In this document: in pieces, positions 53,366-63,404 of the stretch
How the letters are laid out: each line of letters begins with the position of its first letter
Position numbering within the stretch: position 1 is the first letter of the stretch
Assembly (NCBI GenBank): GCA_025358155.1
Contig: JANYKR010000039.1
Coordinates: 35,806 to 99,805 of the forward strand
Reading direction: 5' to 3'
Length of the DNA stretch: 64,000 bases
From: Betaproteobacteria bacterium
Lineage (GTDB): Bacteria > Pseudomonadota > Gammaproteobacteria > Burkholderiales > Burkholderiaceae_C
Position numbers and translations under genes: made by a program
Notes under the pieces: generated by a model
What the model saw: the letters and a program-made list of their open reading frames with translations, nothing else
What the model was told of the DNA's origin: nothing
Database searches by the model: none

Positions 53366-53442
53366 GGGGTTCCTTCATCGGGCCGCTGGGGCCCCGGGGT
53401 TGGCAACGCAAGCAGGACGGGTGGCGATACCAGAGCCATGGA

Positions 53443-54330
53443 TCAACGTGATCCACGCATGCGCGGATCGAGCAGGTCACGCAGCGCATCACCAAACACA
53501 TTGGTGGCGTAGACCACCACCGTCAGGCACAGGCCGGGCGCCAGGGCCAGCCACGGGCCCTGGAACATGTAGGTGCGGCCACTGCCCGACAGCATCGAAC
53601 CCCAGGTGGGGGCCGGCGGCGGCACGCCCAGACCCAGGAACGACAGGCCCGACTCGGCCAGGATCACCGACCCGACCCGGGTGGTGAACAGCACGATGAT
53701 CGGCGGCAGCACATTGGGCAGCACATGTTTCCAGAGGATGCGCAGCGACGACGCACCGATCGACTGCGCCGCATGCACGTACATGTGCTCGCGAACCGAC
53801 ACCACGGCCGAGCGCACGATGCGTGAGCCGCCGATGCCCAGCAGCAAGCCCAGCGTGCCGATGATCTGCGGCATGCCCGGCCCCAGCACCGAGACCACCA
53901 CGATCAGCACGATCAGGTCCGGAAAGCTCATCCAGGCATCGACCACCCGCTGCACCAGCAGGTCGACCTTGCCGCCAAAGTAGCCGCTGACGATGCCCAC
54001 CGCGGCCGAGATGAACGTGGCCAGTGCGGCGGCGGTGCAGCCGATGATGACCGACAGCTGCGCGCCGTACAGGCAGCGCGACAGCACATCGCGGCCCAGG
54101 TTGTCGGTGCCAAACCAGTGCGCGGCATTGGGCGCCTGCAGCCGGTCGAGCGGCGCGATCTCGTTGAAGTCGTAGGGGCTGATGACATCGGCCAACAGGC
54201 CGCAGACCACAAAAAACAGCAGCATCACGCCGCCCGCCGCACCCAGCGGTTTGTCGCGGAACAAGCGGGTGAAAAAGCCGTTGCCACGCGGCTTGGACGC
54301 GGCAAGCGCGACGGAAATTGGAGCGCTCAT
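53443..54330 (-). CDS. Oligopeptide-type ABC permease (DppC-like)
   Basis: About 295 residues from ATG 54330 (MSAPISVALAASKPRGNG). The N-terminal helix GAAGGVMLLFFVVCGLLADVISPYD and NAAHWFGTDNLGRDVLSRCLYG mark DppC/OppC. The EAA-type loop lies in YVHAAQSIGASSLRILWKHVLPN, and ESGLSFLGLGVPPPAPTWG is also conserved. It would pair with the DppB-like permease. A 124-base gap with a perfect hairpin separates the two genes. Confidence 0.93.
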   Translation of the reverse strand: MSAPISVALAASKPRGNGFFTRLFRDKPLGAAGGVMLLFFVVCGLLADVISPYDFNEIAPLDRLQAPNAAHWFGTDNLGRDVLSRCLYGAQLSVIIGCTAAALATFISAAVGIVSGYFGGKVDLLVQRVVDAWMSFPDLIVLIVVVSVLGPGMPQIIGTLGLLLGIGGSRIVRSAVVSVREHMYVHAAQSIGASSLRILWKHVLPNVLPPIIVLFTTRVGSVILAESGLSFLGLGVPPPAPTWGSMLSGSGRTYMFQGPWLALAPGLCLTVVVYATNVFGDALRDLLDPRMRGSR

Positions 54331-54384
54331 AGGGGCTTGCTCGATTTCAGTCGCGAGCGCGCCGAGCTCAGGTCGAGGAGCGGA

Positions 54385-54402
54385 GCCGTACACCCGTACG
54401 GC
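54385..54402. repeat. Perfect 7-bp hairpin between permease genes
   Basis: GCCGTAC-accc-GTACGGC forms a stem with a four-base loop within the 124-base gap between the two dpp-like permease genes. The surrounding gap shows no coding pattern. It might be a transcript-processing stem or a copy of an interspersed repeat. No U-tract follows. Confidence 0.6.
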
Positions 54403-54454
54403 GAGCACCGCAAGCCCAAGATCGGCGTGCGCAGCAGGAAAGCGGGCAGGCCCA

Positions 54455-55411
54455 TCAACGCATCCTCACCTTGGGGTCCAGAAACCCGTAGCTGAGATCG
54501 ACCAGCAGGTTGATCAGCATCACCGCCACACCCACGATCAAGAACACGCCGGTGATGATCGGGTAGTCGCGCTGTTGCACGGCTTCGAGCAGCAGCAGCC
54601 CCATGCCGGGAATCACGAAGATCTGCTCGATGATCACCGCGCCGCCGATCAGCAGCGGTGCTTGCAGGCCCACCAGCGTGATCACCGGGATCATCGCGTT
54701 GCGCAGCGCATGGCGCACGATCACCAGCCGCTCGTTCAGGCCCTTGGCCCAGGCGGTGCGGATGTAGTCTTGCCGCAGCACCTCCAGCATCATGGTGCGG
54801 GTCATGCGCATGGTCACGGCCGACAGCGCGGCGCCCAGCACGATGCCGGGCAGCAGCATCTGCGACAGGTTGGCCCCGGGGTTCTCAAAAAAGCCGACGT
54901 AATCGACCGACGGCGACCAGCCCCACCAGATCGACGGGAACACCACCACCATCGTGCCCAGCCAAAAGCTCGGCACCGCCAGCAGCAGGATCGAGAAACT
55001 GCGCGCCAGGTAGTCACCGGCGGTGTCTTGCCGCACGGCGGAATAAATGCCGATCGGCAGCGCGATCAGCAGGCCAACCAGCATCGCAATGGCGCCCAGC
55101 TCAAAGGTGACCGGCAAACGCGCCAGCAGGTGCTCGGTCACCGGCGTGCCCTGCCACAGCGATTTGCCGAGGTCGCCGTGCAGCACGATGGCCGAGACCC
55201 AGCGCAGGTACTGCTGCCACATCGGGCGGTCAAAGCCGAGCGCGGCGATCACGTCGTCGCGGCTTTTCTTGTCGGCCGAGACATCGTTCTGGCTCAGCAT
55301 CAGGTCGATCACGTCGCCAGGGATCAGCCGCACGGTGACAAACACGATGATGCTGGCCAGCACCAGCGTGGGCAGCAAGGCCATCAGCCGGCGCAAGATG
55401 TAGGCGCGCAT
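54455..55411 (-). CDS. Oligopeptide-type ABC permease (DppB-like), first gene of operon
   Basis: About 318 residues from ATG 55411 (MRAYILRRLMALLPTLVLA); the track's 38-residue extension is Pro/Arg-rich and unlikely. The family landmarks are VRLIPGDVIDLM, LGFDRPMWQQYLRW, GDLGKSLWQGTPVTEHL and the EAA loop DYIRTAWAKGLNERLVIVRHALRNAMIP. Six helices are expected. The gene is divergent from the acyl-CoA dehydrogenase operon. Confidence 0.93.
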   Translation of the reverse strand: MRAYILRRLMALLPTLVLASIIVFVTVRLIPGDVIDLMLSQNDVSADKKSRDDVIAALGFDRPMWQQYLRWVSAIVLHGDLGKSLWQGTPVTEHLLARLPVTFELGAIAMLVGLLIALPIGIYSAVRQDTAGDYLARSFSILLLAVPSFWLGTMVVVFPSIWWGWSPSVDYVGFFENPGANLSQMLLPGIVLGAALSAVTMRMTRTMMLEVLRQDYIRTAWAKGLNERLVIVRHALRNAMIPVITLVGLQAPLLIGGAVIIEQIFVIPGMGLLLLEAVQQRDYPIITGVFLIVGVAVMLINLLVDLSYGFLDPKVRMR

Positions 55412-55699
55412 CAGGCGGCGGCCCCAGCTGGGGCGGGCCGGCGGCGATGGCTGTCGGGCAGGGGCAGCGGCAAAGCGGCAATCGGGCGCATGGTTCTCCT
55501 GGCGACCAGCGCTGCAGGGCGCCATGTCCAGCGGCGATGATGCGCTGAAATAGAGGCTCAGGTACGCCGTGGTTTTCCCTAGCCGCTGCAGGACTTGTCG
55601 CCTGTGCGGCAGGATTTAGAAAACAGGGTTTGTACCGTCGGGCGGACCGTCTGCTACGCTGGCGGGCTGCACTTGTCGCTTTGCCCACGGACCCCGACC
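55412..55699. promoter_or_regulatory. Divergent region between ABC importer and beta-oxidation operon
   Basis: The 288-base gap has no supportable gene. It contains gcaggacttgtcgcctgtgcggcaggattta with repeated gcagga units and a TTGTAC...TACGCT pair near 55630-55660 that could be a weak promoter for the dehydrogenase operon, though the 19-base spacing is poor. No clear dyad operator was found. Confidence 0.35.
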
Positions 55700-57046
55700 A
55701 TGGCCACCCCTGCCCAGAACGCTGCACCCAGAACCGCTGCAAATGCGGCCGAGAACGTGGCCGAGAACGTGGCCGAGAACGTGGCCGAGAACGTGGCCGA
55801 GAACGTGGCCGAGAATGCGCCCGGTATCCCGGCCCGAAGCGAGGCGTCCCAGACCCCGCAAGATGCCACGCCCGAGCTGGCTGCGTTCCGGGAGGAAACC
55901 CGCGCCTGGCTGACCCAGCATTGCCCGGCCGAGATGCGCCGGCCCATGACCAGCGAGGACGATGTCTGCTGGGGCGGGCGCCAGTTCAAGTTCAGCTCCG
56001 CCGCGCAACAGCAATGGTTGCAAACCATGGCTGCACGGGGTTGGACCGTGCCCAGCTGGCCCACCGCCTACGGCGGCGGCGGCTTGAGCGGCGAGCAGGC
56101 CAAGATCCTGGCGCTGGAGATGCGCTCGCTGCAATGCCGTGCACCGCTGCAGAGTTTTGGCATCTGGATGCTGGGCCCGGCGCTGCTGAAATTTGGCAGC
56201 GAGGCGCAAAAGCTTGAACACCTGCCAAAAATTGCCCGGGGCGAGATCCGCTGGTGCCAGGGCTACAGCGAACCCAACGCCGGCTCGGACCTGGCGTCGC
56301 TGGCGACCAAGGCAGAGGACTGCGGCGACCACTTCATCGTCAACGGCCAGAAGATCTGGACGTCTTACGCCGACCAGGCCGACTGGATCTTCTGCCTGGT
56401 GCGCACCGACAGCGCCAAGAAGCACACCGGCATCAGCTTCGTGCTGTTCGACATGGCCTCAGCCGGCGTCAGCACCCGGCCAATTTTGCTGATTTCGGGC
56501 AAGAGCCCATTTTGCGAGACCTTTTTCGACAACGTGCGGGTGGACAAAGCCAACCTGATCGGCCAGCAAGGCGCGGGCTGGGACGTGGCCAAGCATTTGC
56601 TGGCGCACGAGCGCGAGATGATCGGCAGCATCGGCGACCGGGCTGCGGCCAAGCCGCTGGGCCAGCAGGCTGTTGCCGCCATCGGGCTGGACGCCAGCGG
56701 CCGCCTGGCAGACCCGATGCTGCGCGCCCAGATCGCCGAGTTCGAGGCCGACGAGGCGGCTTTCCGGCTGGCGATGGAGCGTGCCGGCGACCTGGGCCGT
56801 GCGCGCCAGGGCCATCCTGCGATGTCGTCGATGCTCAAGTACTACGGTGCCGAACTCAACAAGCGGCGCTGGGAGCTGATGATGGCCGTGGGCGGCGCCA
56901 ACGCGCTGGAGTGGGAGAGTGAGCGCTCCAGGAGCGGCGCTGTAGCGCGCACCTGGCTGCGCACCAAGGCCAACTCGATCGAGGGCGGCACCAGCGAGGT
57001 GCAGCTCAACATCATCGCCAAACGCATCCTTGAGCTGCCGAATTGA
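55700..57046 (+). CDS. Acyl-CoA dehydrogenase, large subunit type (PimC-like)
   Basis: About 448 residues from ATG 55700 (MATPAQNAAPRT). An unusual N-terminal extension has five to six AENV repeats before the dehydrogenase proper starts at ELAAFREETRAWLTQHCP. Domain features are WPTAYGGGGLSGEQAKIL, WCQGYSEPNAGSDLASLATKA (flavin/substrate loop) and NSIEGGTSEVQLNIIAKRIL at the C-terminus. Such proteins form heteromers with a smaller partner, encoded next. In the pim operon of dicarboxylate beta-oxidation, a comparable pair (PimC/PimD) acts on pimeloyl-CoA. The substrate here is inferred only from operon composition. Confidence 0.92.
   Translation: MATPAQNAAPRTAANAAENVAENVAENVAENVAENVAENAPGIPARSEASQTPQDATPELAAFREETRAWLTQHCPAEMRRPMTSEDDVCWGGRQFKFSSAAQQQWLQTMAARGWTVPSWPTAYGGGGLSGEQAKILALEMRSLQCRAPLQSFGIWMLGPALLKFGSEAQKLEHLPKIARGEIRWCQGYSEPNAGSDLASLATKAEDCGDHFIVNGQKIWTSYADQADWIFCLVRTDSAKKHTGISFVLFDMASAGVSTRPILLISGKSPFCETFFDNVRVDKANLIGQQGAGWDVAKHLLAHEREMIGSIGDRAAAKPLGQQAVAAIGLDASGRLADPMLRAQIAEFEADEAAFRLAMERAGDLGRARQGHPAMSSMLKYYGAELNKRRWELMMAVGGANALEWESERSRSGAVARTWLRTKANSIEGGTSEVQLNIIAKRILELPN
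55748..55815 (+). repeat. 12-bp tandem repeat encoding AENV units
   Basis: gccgagaacgtg occurs five times perfectly (55748-55807) followed by gccgagaa. It sits in frame in the dehydrogenase gene. Perfect identity of all units implies recent expansion by slippage. Confidence 0.95.
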
Positions 57047-57056
57047 CCCACCCACC

Positions 57057-58205
57057 ATGTCCCTGATCCTGAGCGCCGAACAAACCATGCTGCGTGACAG
57101 CGCACGCAGCTTTCTGGCCGAGCAGTCCCCGGTGTCGGCCTTGCGCCAGTTGCGCGACAGCGCGGACGCCACCGGCTTCTCGCGCAGCCTGTGGGCAAAG
57201 TTCGCCGAGATGGGTTTCACCGGCGTGCTGGTGCCCGAGGCGCTGGGCGGGCTGGGGCTGGGTCCCGTCGAATCCGGCGTGGTGATGGCGCAGATCGGCC
57301 GCCAGCTGTGTGCGTCGCCGTTGCTGGCCTCCAGCCTGGTGGCGGTCACGGCGCTGCGCCAGGCCGGCACGCCGGCACAGCAGCAACAGTGGTTGCCGCA
57401 AATGGCCAGTGGCCAAACCATTGCCACACTGGCGGTGGACGAGGGCGCCAAGCACCGGCCGCTCGGTTTTGCCACCACCGCCCGGGTTGACAGCGACGGG
57501 AGCGGCAACGGTGTGGGCTGGCTGCTCGACGGCGCCAAGACCCTGGTGCTCGATGGCCATGTGGCCGACCTGCTGATCGTTGCGGCCACGCTGCCCGATG
57601 GTGGCGTCGGTCTGTTCCTGGTGGCGCCACAAACCGCCGGGGTGCAGATCGAGCGCACGGTGATGGTCGATGCCCACAACGCCGCCCGCGTCACGCTGCA
57701 AGGTGTGCGGCTGAGCGCGGACGCGCGGCTGGGCGGGCCGGACGCCGGCAGTTCTGCCGTGGCCCTCAACGCCGCGCTGGATGTAGGCCGGGCCGGCGCG
57801 GCGGCCGAGCTGCTGGGCCTGGCCGACGAGGTGTTCGACCGCACCGTGCAATACCTCAAGGACCGGCGCCAGTTCGGCAAGGCCATCGGCGAGTTCCAGG
57901 CCCTGCAGCACCGTGCCGCCCACCTCTACACCGAGCTCGAGATCAGCCGCGCCGCGCTACTCAAAGCCGAGCAAGCCCTGGACGCCGACATCCACCGCGC
58001 AGGCGCTGCCGTGGCGGTGGCCAAGGCGCGTGCCGGGCGCACCGCCACCCTGGCGGTGCAGGAAGCGGTGCAGATGCACGGCGGCATGGGCATGACCGAT
58101 GCCTTCGAGATCGGCTTTTTCATGAAGCGAGCCCGGGTGCTGCAGGAGCTGTGGGGCGACACTCACTTTCATCTCGACGCACTGGCCCGTCGCCGAGGTT
58201 ACTGA
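57057..58205 (+). CDS. Acyl-CoA dehydrogenase, small subunit type (PimD-like)
   Basis: About 382 residues from ATG 57057 (MSLILSAEQTMLRDSARSFL). Landmarks: EMGFTGVLVPEALGGLGLGP, then a divergent middle domain with little of the classical substrate loop, and a C-terminal helix bundle with YLKDRRQFGKAIGEFQALQHR, MHGGMGMTDAFEIGFFMKR and LWGDTHFHLDALARR. The weak middle domain fits a partner subunit that contributes mainly FAD binding. The ATG is ten bases after the large-subunit stop, so the two are co-translated. Confidence 0.92.
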   Translation: MSLILSAEQTMLRDSARSFLAEQSPVSALRQLRDSADATGFSRSLWAKFAEMGFTGVLVPEALGGLGLGPVESGVVMAQIGRQLCASPLLASSLVAVTALRQAGTPAQQQQWLPQMASGQTIATLAVDEGAKHRPLGFATTARVDSDGSGNGVGWLLDGAKTLVLDGHVADLLIVAATLPDGGVGLFLVAPQTAGVQIERTVMVDAHNAARVTLQGVRLSADARLGGPDAGSSAVALNAALDVGRAGAAAELLGLADEVFDRTVQYLKDRRQFGKAIGEFQALQHRAAHLYTELEISRAALLKAEQALDADIHRAGAAVAVAKARAGRTATLAVQEAVQMHGGMGMTDAFEIGFFMKRARVLQELWGDTHFHLDALARRRGY

Positions 58206-58217
58206 GCCACCGGCCTG

Positions 58218-60047
58218 ATGAGCGACCCTACCGCAACCTTGCCCATGACTTCGCCCATGAACCCAGACACTGCAGCCCCCGCAACCGCCCCCACCTGGCC
58301 GGTGATGACCCTGGCCCAGGCCCATGCCGCGATGACGGCGCCTGGCCAGCCCTTCGAGATGGCCGAGGTGCTGGTTGACGGCCGTGCCATGCGGGTCTGG
58401 AAAAACGCCCCGCCCACGCTGCGGGACGTGTTTGTCAACAGCCGTGCCGCGTTTGGCGCGCAGACCTTTCTGGTCTACGAGGGTGAGCGCGCCAGCTTCG
58501 AGGCCTTTGCCCGCGCTACCCTGGCCTTTGCCGAGCAGCTGGCAGCGATGGGCGTGGTCAAGGGCGACCGGGTAGGGGTGGCGATGCGCAACCTGCCCGA
58601 GTGGCCGGTGGCCGTGCTGGCCACCTTGTTGCTGGGTGGCATCGCCACGCCGATCAATGCCTGGGGCACCGGACCGGAGCTGGCCTACTGCCTGATGGAT
58701 TCGGGTGCCAAGGTGGCGGTGCTGGACGGCGAGCGCTGGGACCGGCTGCAGCCGCTGCTGGCCACACTGCCCGCGCTGCAGCGGGTGGTGGTGGCGCGGC
58801 CCACGGCATCGGTGGGCAGCCCTGCCAGCGGCGCGAGCTTCAAAGCCTGCAGCTGGGATTCGCTGATCGGCCCCACGTCAGGCTGGGCCGACCTGCCCGA
58901 CCGCCCGCTGCCGGTGGTGGACTTGTTCCCCGACGACGACGCCACCCTGCTTTACACCTCGGGCACCACGGGTGCCGCCAAAGGCGCGCTGGGCACCCAC
59001 CGCTGCAGCGGCAACACCTTGATGGGCAGTGCGTTCTCGGTCGCGCGCAGCTTTGTGCGCCGGGGCGAGCCGCTGCCCGACCCGGCGGCCCGCACGGTGC
59101 AAAGGGCGCTGCTGCTGGCGATCCCGTTGTTCCACACCACCGGTTGCCAGGTGATCCTGTTCGGCGCGCTGCAGTCGGGTACCAAGCTGGTGTTGATGCA
59201 CCGCTGGGAACCCGAGGCCGCGATGGCGCTGATCCAGGCCGAACGGGTTACCTCCGCCGGCGGCGTGCCCACCATCGCCTGGCAATTGATCGAGCACCCG
59301 GCCCGCGCCAACTACGACTTGAGCAGCCTGGAGTCGGTGTCCTACGGCGGCGCGCCGGCCTCGGCTGCGCTGGTGCAGCGCATTGGTGAGGCCTTTCCAC
59401 TGGCCCAGCCCGGCACCGGCTGGGGCATGACCGAGACCTCAGGCACCTTCACCCACCACGGCGCCGAAGATTACCTGCACCGGCCCGACAGCGCCGGCCC
59501 GGCGATGCCGGTGGCCGAGATGAAGATTGCGGATGACGGTGGCCTCAGCCTGCCGCTGATCGGCAAGACCACCGAGGTGGGCGAGCTCTGGGTGCGCGGC
59601 CCCAACGTCGTCAAGCGCTACTGGAACAAGCCCGAGGAGACCGCGGCCACCTTTGTGGACGGCTGGCTGCGCACCGGTGATCTGGCGCGGCTGGACGACG
59701 AGGGCTTTTTGACCATCGTCGACCGCAAGAAGGACATGCTGATCCGCGGTGGCGAGAACATCTACTGCGCCGAGGTCGAGGCGGTGCTGTACCGGCACCC
59801 GGCGGTGATGGACGCCGGTGTGATCGGCCAGGCCCACGCCACGCTGGGTGAAGAACCCGTGGCGCTGGTCACGCTCAAGCCCGACATGAGCGCCACCGAG
59901 GCCGAGTTGCGGGCTTTTGTGCGCAGCCAGATCGCCGGCTTCAAGGTGCCGGTGCGCATCTTGATCCAGGCTGACCCGCTGCCGCGCAACCCCACCGGCA
60001 AGCTGATGAAAAAGACCCTCAAATTGCTGTTCGAGACGCTGGCCTGA
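58218..60047 (+). CDS. AMP-dependent acyl-CoA ligase
   Basis: A 609-residue ANL-superfamily enzyme. The P-loop is LLYTSGTTGAAKGAL, with YGGAPASAALVQ and GWGMTETSGTF in the middle, GWLRTGDLARLDDEGF and DRKKDMLIRGGENIYC at the hinge, and the catalytic Lys in PRNPTGKLMKK. It activates a carboxylic acid to its CoA thioester using ATP, starting the pathway. An N-terminal Pro/Ala-rich arm of 30 residues is of unknown use. It starts 12 bases after the small dehydrogenase subunit. A PimA-like role is suggested by neighbours. Confidence 0.94.
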   Translation: MSDPTATLPMTSPMNPDTAAPATAPTWPVMTLAQAHAAMTAPGQPFEMAEVLVDGRAMRVWKNAPPTLRDVFVNSRAAFGAQTFLVYEGERASFEAFARATLAFAEQLAAMGVVKGDRVGVAMRNLPEWPVAVLATLLLGGIATPINAWGTGPELAYCLMDSGAKVAVLDGERWDRLQPLLATLPALQRVVVARPTASVGSPASGASFKACSWDSLIGPTSGWADLPDRPLPVVDLFPDDDATLLYTSGTTGAAKGALGTHRCSGNTLMGSAFSVARSFVRRGEPLPDPAARTVQRALLLAIPLFHTTGCQVILFGALQSGTKLVLMHRWEPEAAMALIQAERVTSAGGVPTIAWQLIEHPARANYDLSSLESVSYGGAPASAALVQRIGEAFPLAQPGTGWGMTETSGTFTHHGAEDYLHRPDSAGPAMPVAEMKIADDGGLSLPLIGKTTEVGELWVRGPNVVKRYWNKPEETAATFVDGWLRTGDLARLDDEGFLTIVDRKKDMLIRGGENIYCAEVEAVLYRHPAVMDAGVIGQAHATLGEEPVALVTLKPDMSATEAELRAFVRSQIAGFKVPVRILIQADPLPRNPTGKLMKKTLKLLFETLA

Positions 60048-60118
60048 GCGGCCGCCGCGTCGACTTGCCGTACCTGATCGCTAACCCTATTTTGCTTTTT
60101 TACCCAGAGAGACCCCCC

Positions 60119-62209
60119 ATGAGCAACCCTGTCAGCATCCAAGTCTCGGGCCCGGTGGCCGTGCTCACGATGGACCGCCCGCCGGTCAACAGCCTGGGCT
60201 ACGACCTGCGCGCCGGCATTGCCGACGCACTCGACGCGGCCAATGCCAACCCGGCGGTGCAGATCATCGTGCTGACCGGCACCGCTCGGGCGTTTTCGGC
60301 CGGCGCCGATGTCACCGAGTTCGGCACGCCCAAGGGTGCCAAAGAGCCCAACCTGCGGGTGGTGATCGGCATGCTGGAGAACAACGCCAAGCCGATCGTC
60401 GGCGCCATCGCTGGGCAGTGCCTGGGCGGCGGGCTGGAGCTGGCGATGGGCTGCCACTTTCGGGTGGCTTTGGCCGATGCGCAGCTCGGCTTGCCTGAGG
60501 TCAAGATCGGCCTGCTGCCGGGCGCCGGTGGCACACAGCGTCTGCCGCGCCTGATCGGGTTGGAGGCTGCGCTGAACATGATCGTCAGCGGCGCGCCGGT
60601 GGCCGCCGCCAAGTTTGCCGGCACCGCCCTGGTAGACCGCATCATCGACGGCGACTTGGTGGCTGGCGCCGTGGCATTTGCCGAGGAGGTGCTGGAGAAG
60701 AAACTGCCGGCCCGGCGTGCCCGTGACCTCAAGGTCAAAGACCCGCAAGCCGAGGCCTTTTTGCAATTTGCCCGCAACACCGTGGGCGCGATGAGCAAAA
60801 ACTTCCCCGCGCCGCTGAAGTGCCTGGAGGCAGTGGCCGCGTCCTGCGGCAAGTCTTTCGATGAAGGCGTGCAGGTCGAGCGCGAGGGCTTCTTGTCGCT
60901 GATGGCGAGCCCGGAGTCGCGAGCGCTGCGCCATGTGTTTTCAGCAGAACGCGCTGCCGCCAAGATCCCCGGCTTGCCGGCGGACACCGTACTGCGCAAG
61001 ATCGCCAAGGTCGGCGTGATCGGTGCCGGCACCATGGGCGGCGGCATCACGATGAACTTTCTCAACGCCGGCATCCCGGTCGTGTTGCTGGAGACCCAGC
61101 AAGAGGCTTTGGACAAAGGCCTGGCGACGGTGCGCCGCAACTACGAAAACTCGATGAAAAAGGGCAAGTTGAAGCCCGAGCAGGTTGAGCAGCGCATGGG
61201 CTTGGTCACCGGCACGCTCAGCTACGAAGCCTTTGCCGATGCCGACCTGGTGATCGAGGCGGTGTTCGAGAACATGGATGTCAAGAAAACCGTGTTCGAG
61301 ACCTTGGACAAGGTCTGCAAGCCGGGCGCGATCCTGGCGTCCAACACCAGCTACCTCAACATCGACCAGATCGCCAGCTTCACCCAGCGCCCGTCCGACG
61401 TGCTGGGCCTGCACTTCTTCAGCCCGGCCAACGTGATGCGGCTGCTGGAGGTGGTGCGCGGTGCCAAGACCGCGCCCGACGTGCTGGCCACCAGCATGGC
61501 GGTGGCCAAGACCATCAAGAAGATCGCGATCGTCTCGGGCGTGTGCGACGGCTTCATCGGCAACCGCATGCTGGCGCGCTACGGCGCCGCAGCCCAGGGC
61601 CTGCTCAACGCCGGTGCGCTGCCGCAGCAGATCGACGGCGCGCTGCAAAAGTACGGCATGGCGATGGGCCCGTTCCGCATGGGCGACCTGGCCGGGCTGG
61701 ACATTGGTTGGGCCACCCGCAAGCGCAAGGCGGCCGAGGCCGGCGTGCCGCTCAAGCCCAGCGTGCCCGACCTGCTGTGCGAGGTGGGCCGGTTCGGCCA
61801 GAAGACCGGCGCCGGCTACTACCGCTACGAGGCCGGCAAGCGCGACCCGATCCCCGACGCGCTGACCGAAAAGCTGATTGCCGACTACCGCAGCGCCAAC
61901 GCAATCACGCCGCGCAAGATCAGCGACGACGAGGTGGTGGAGCGCTGCATCTTTGCGCTGGTCAACGAGGGCGCCCGCATCCTGGACGAGGGCATCGCTG
62001 CCCGCGCGTCGGACATCGACATCGCCTACTTGAACGGCTACGGCTTCCCGCTGCACCGGGGCGGGCCGATGCTCTACGCCGACATCGTCGGCCTGCCGAA
62101 TGTCGTGCGCGCGCTGCGCCGGTTTGCCGCCGAGCCGGGTGCCGATGCGTCCTGGCAGCCTGCGCCCTACCTGGTCAAGCTGGCCGACGACGGCAAGACA
62201 TTCAACTGA
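60119..62209 (+). CDS. Bifunctional enoyl-CoA hydratase/3-hydroxyacyl-CoA dehydrogenase
   Basis: About 696 residues from ATG 60119, preceded by AGAGAG. The hydratase half (1-190) contains [19 protein letters not shown], and [20 protein letters not shown] with a catalytic Glu. The dehydrogenase half starts [19 protein letters not shown] (NAD site) near 300, followed by [40 protein letters not shown] (catalytic His), and [13 protein letters not shown]. Size and order match PimF/FadJ-like proteins rather than the larger FadB. It performs the two middle steps of beta-oxidation. Confidence 0.95.
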   Translation: MSNPVSIQVSGPVAVLTMDRPPVNSLGYDLRAGIADALDAANANPAVQIIVLTGTARAFSAGADVTEFGTPKGAKEPNLRVVIGMLENNAKPIVGAIAGQCLGGGLELAMGCHFRVALADAQLGLPEVKIGLLPGAGGTQRLPRLIGLEAALNMIVSGAPVAAAKFAGTALVDRIIDGDLVAGAVAFAEEVLEKKLPARRARDLKVKDPQAEAFLQFARNTVGAMSKNFPAPLKCLEAVAASCGKSFDEGVQVEREGFLSLMASPESRALRHVFSAERAAAKIPGLPADTVLRKIAKVGVIGAGTMGGGITMNFLNAGIPVVLLETQQEALDKGLATVRRNYENSMKKGKLKPEQVEQRMGLVTGTLSYEAFADADLVIEAVFENMDVKKTVFETLDKVCKPGAILASNTSYLNIDQIASFTQRPSDVLGLHFFSPANVMRLLEVVRGAKTAPDVLATSMAVAKTIKKIAIVSGVCDGFIGNRMLARYGAAAQGLLNAGALPQQIDGALQKYGMAMGPFRMGDLAGLDIGWATRKRKAAEAGVPLKPSVPDLLCEVGRFGQKTGAGYYRYEAGKRDPIPDALTEKLIADYRSANAITPRKISDDEVVERCIFALVNEGARILDEGIAARASDIDIAYLNGYGFPLHRGGPMLYADIVGLPNVVRALRRFAAEPGADASWQPAPYLVKLADDGKTFN

Positions 62210-62225
62210 TCCCGAGGACACAAAA

Positions 62226-63404
62226 ATGATCGACGCAGTCATCGTCTCCACCGCCCGCACCGGCCTGGCCAAGAGCTGGAAGGGTGCTTTCAACATGACC
62301 TACGGCGCCACGTTGGGCGGCCACGCCGTGCAGCACGCCGTGGCCCGGGCCGGCATCGACCCGGCCGAGGTCGAGGACGTGATCATGGGCGGCACCTTTG
62401 GCGAGGGCACCACCGGCGGCAACATCGCCCGCGCCATCGCGCTGCGCGCCGGCCTGCCTGTCACCACCGGCGGCCTGACCATCAACCGCTTCTGCTCGTC
62501 GGGCCTGCAAAGCATTGCACTCGCCGCCCAGCGCATCATGACCGAGGGCTGTCCGGTGATGGTGGCCGGCGGCGTCGAGAGCATCAGCTGCGTGCAGAAC
62601 GAGGCGAACCGCCACATGCGGGTCGACCCCTGGCTGGCCGAGCACAAGCCCGAGCTGTACTGGAACATGCTGCAAACCGCCGAGCAGGTGATCAAGCGCT
62701 ACAACATCCCCAAGCTGGCGCAAGATGAATACGGCGTGCGCAGCCAACAGCGCGCTTTTGCGGCCCAGGCGGCCGGCAAGTTCAATGACGAGATTGCGCC
62801 GATGACGACCGTGATGGGCGTGGTGGACAAGGCCAGCGGCCGGCTCACCCGCAAGGAGGTCACGATCTCGACCGATGAGGGCATCCGCGGCGACACCACG
62901 CTGGAGGCGGTGAGCGCGCTGCGCTCGGCGCTGCCCGGCGGCATCGTCACGGCCGGCAACGCCAGCCAGTTCTCGGACGGTGCCTCAGCCTGCGTGCTGA
63001 TGAACGGAAAGCTGGCCGAGCAGCGCGGCATCCAGCCGCTGGGCATCTTCCGCGGCTTTGCCATCGCCGGCTGCGAGCCCGACGAGATGGGCATCGGCCC
63101 GGTTTTTGCCGTGCCGCGATTGCTTGAGCGCGCCGGCCTGAAGGTCAGCGACATCGGCCTGTGGGAGCTCAACGAGGCCTTTGCCTGCCAGGTGCTCTAC
63201 AGCCGCGACAAACTCGGCATCCCGGATGAGCTGCTCAACGTCAACGGCGGCGCGATTGCGGTCGGCCACCCGTATGGCGTCAGCGGCTCACGCCTGACCG
63301 GCCATGCGCTGATCGAAGGCAAGCGGCGCGGCGCCAAGTACGTGGTGGTGACCATGTGCATCGGCGGCGGGCAAGGCGCGGCGGGGTTGTTTGAGGTTTG
63401 CTGA
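62226..63404 (+). CDS. Acetyl-CoA acyltransferase (thiolase)
   Basis: About 392 residues from ATG 62226. The nucleophile Cys is in [24 protein letters not shown] carries the conserved Asn-Glu pair, the catalytic His is in [17 protein letters not shown], and the second Cys lies in [13 protein letters not shown]. It completes the beta-oxidation set, releasing acetyl-CoA. GHPYG replaces the more common GHPLG. The gene is the last of the operon; 16 bases separate it from the bifunctional enzyme. Confidence 0.96.
   Translation: MIDAVIVSTARTGLAKSWKGAFNMTYGATLGGHAVQHAVARAGIDPAEVEDVIMGGTFGEGTTGGNIARAIALRAGLPVTTGGLTINRFCSSGLQSIALAAQRIMTEGCPVMVAGGVESISCVQNEANRHMRVDPWLAEHKPELYWNMLQTAEQVIKRYNIPKLAQDEYGVRSQQRAFAAQAAGKFNDEIAPMTTVMGVVDKASGRLTRKEVTISTDEGIRGDTTLEAVSALRSALPGGIVTAGNASQFSDGASACVLMNGKLAEQRGIQPLGIFRGFAIAGCEPDEMGIGPVFAVPRLLERAGLKVSDIGLWELNEAFACQVLYSRDKLGIPDELLNVNGGAIAVGHPYGVSGSRLTGHALIEGKRRGAKYVVVTMCIGGGQGAAGLFEVC

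Noticed and set aside
55748-55815. CRISPR-like repeat array
   Set aside because: The 12-bp units have no spacers and are in-frame codons of a dehydrogenase gene.
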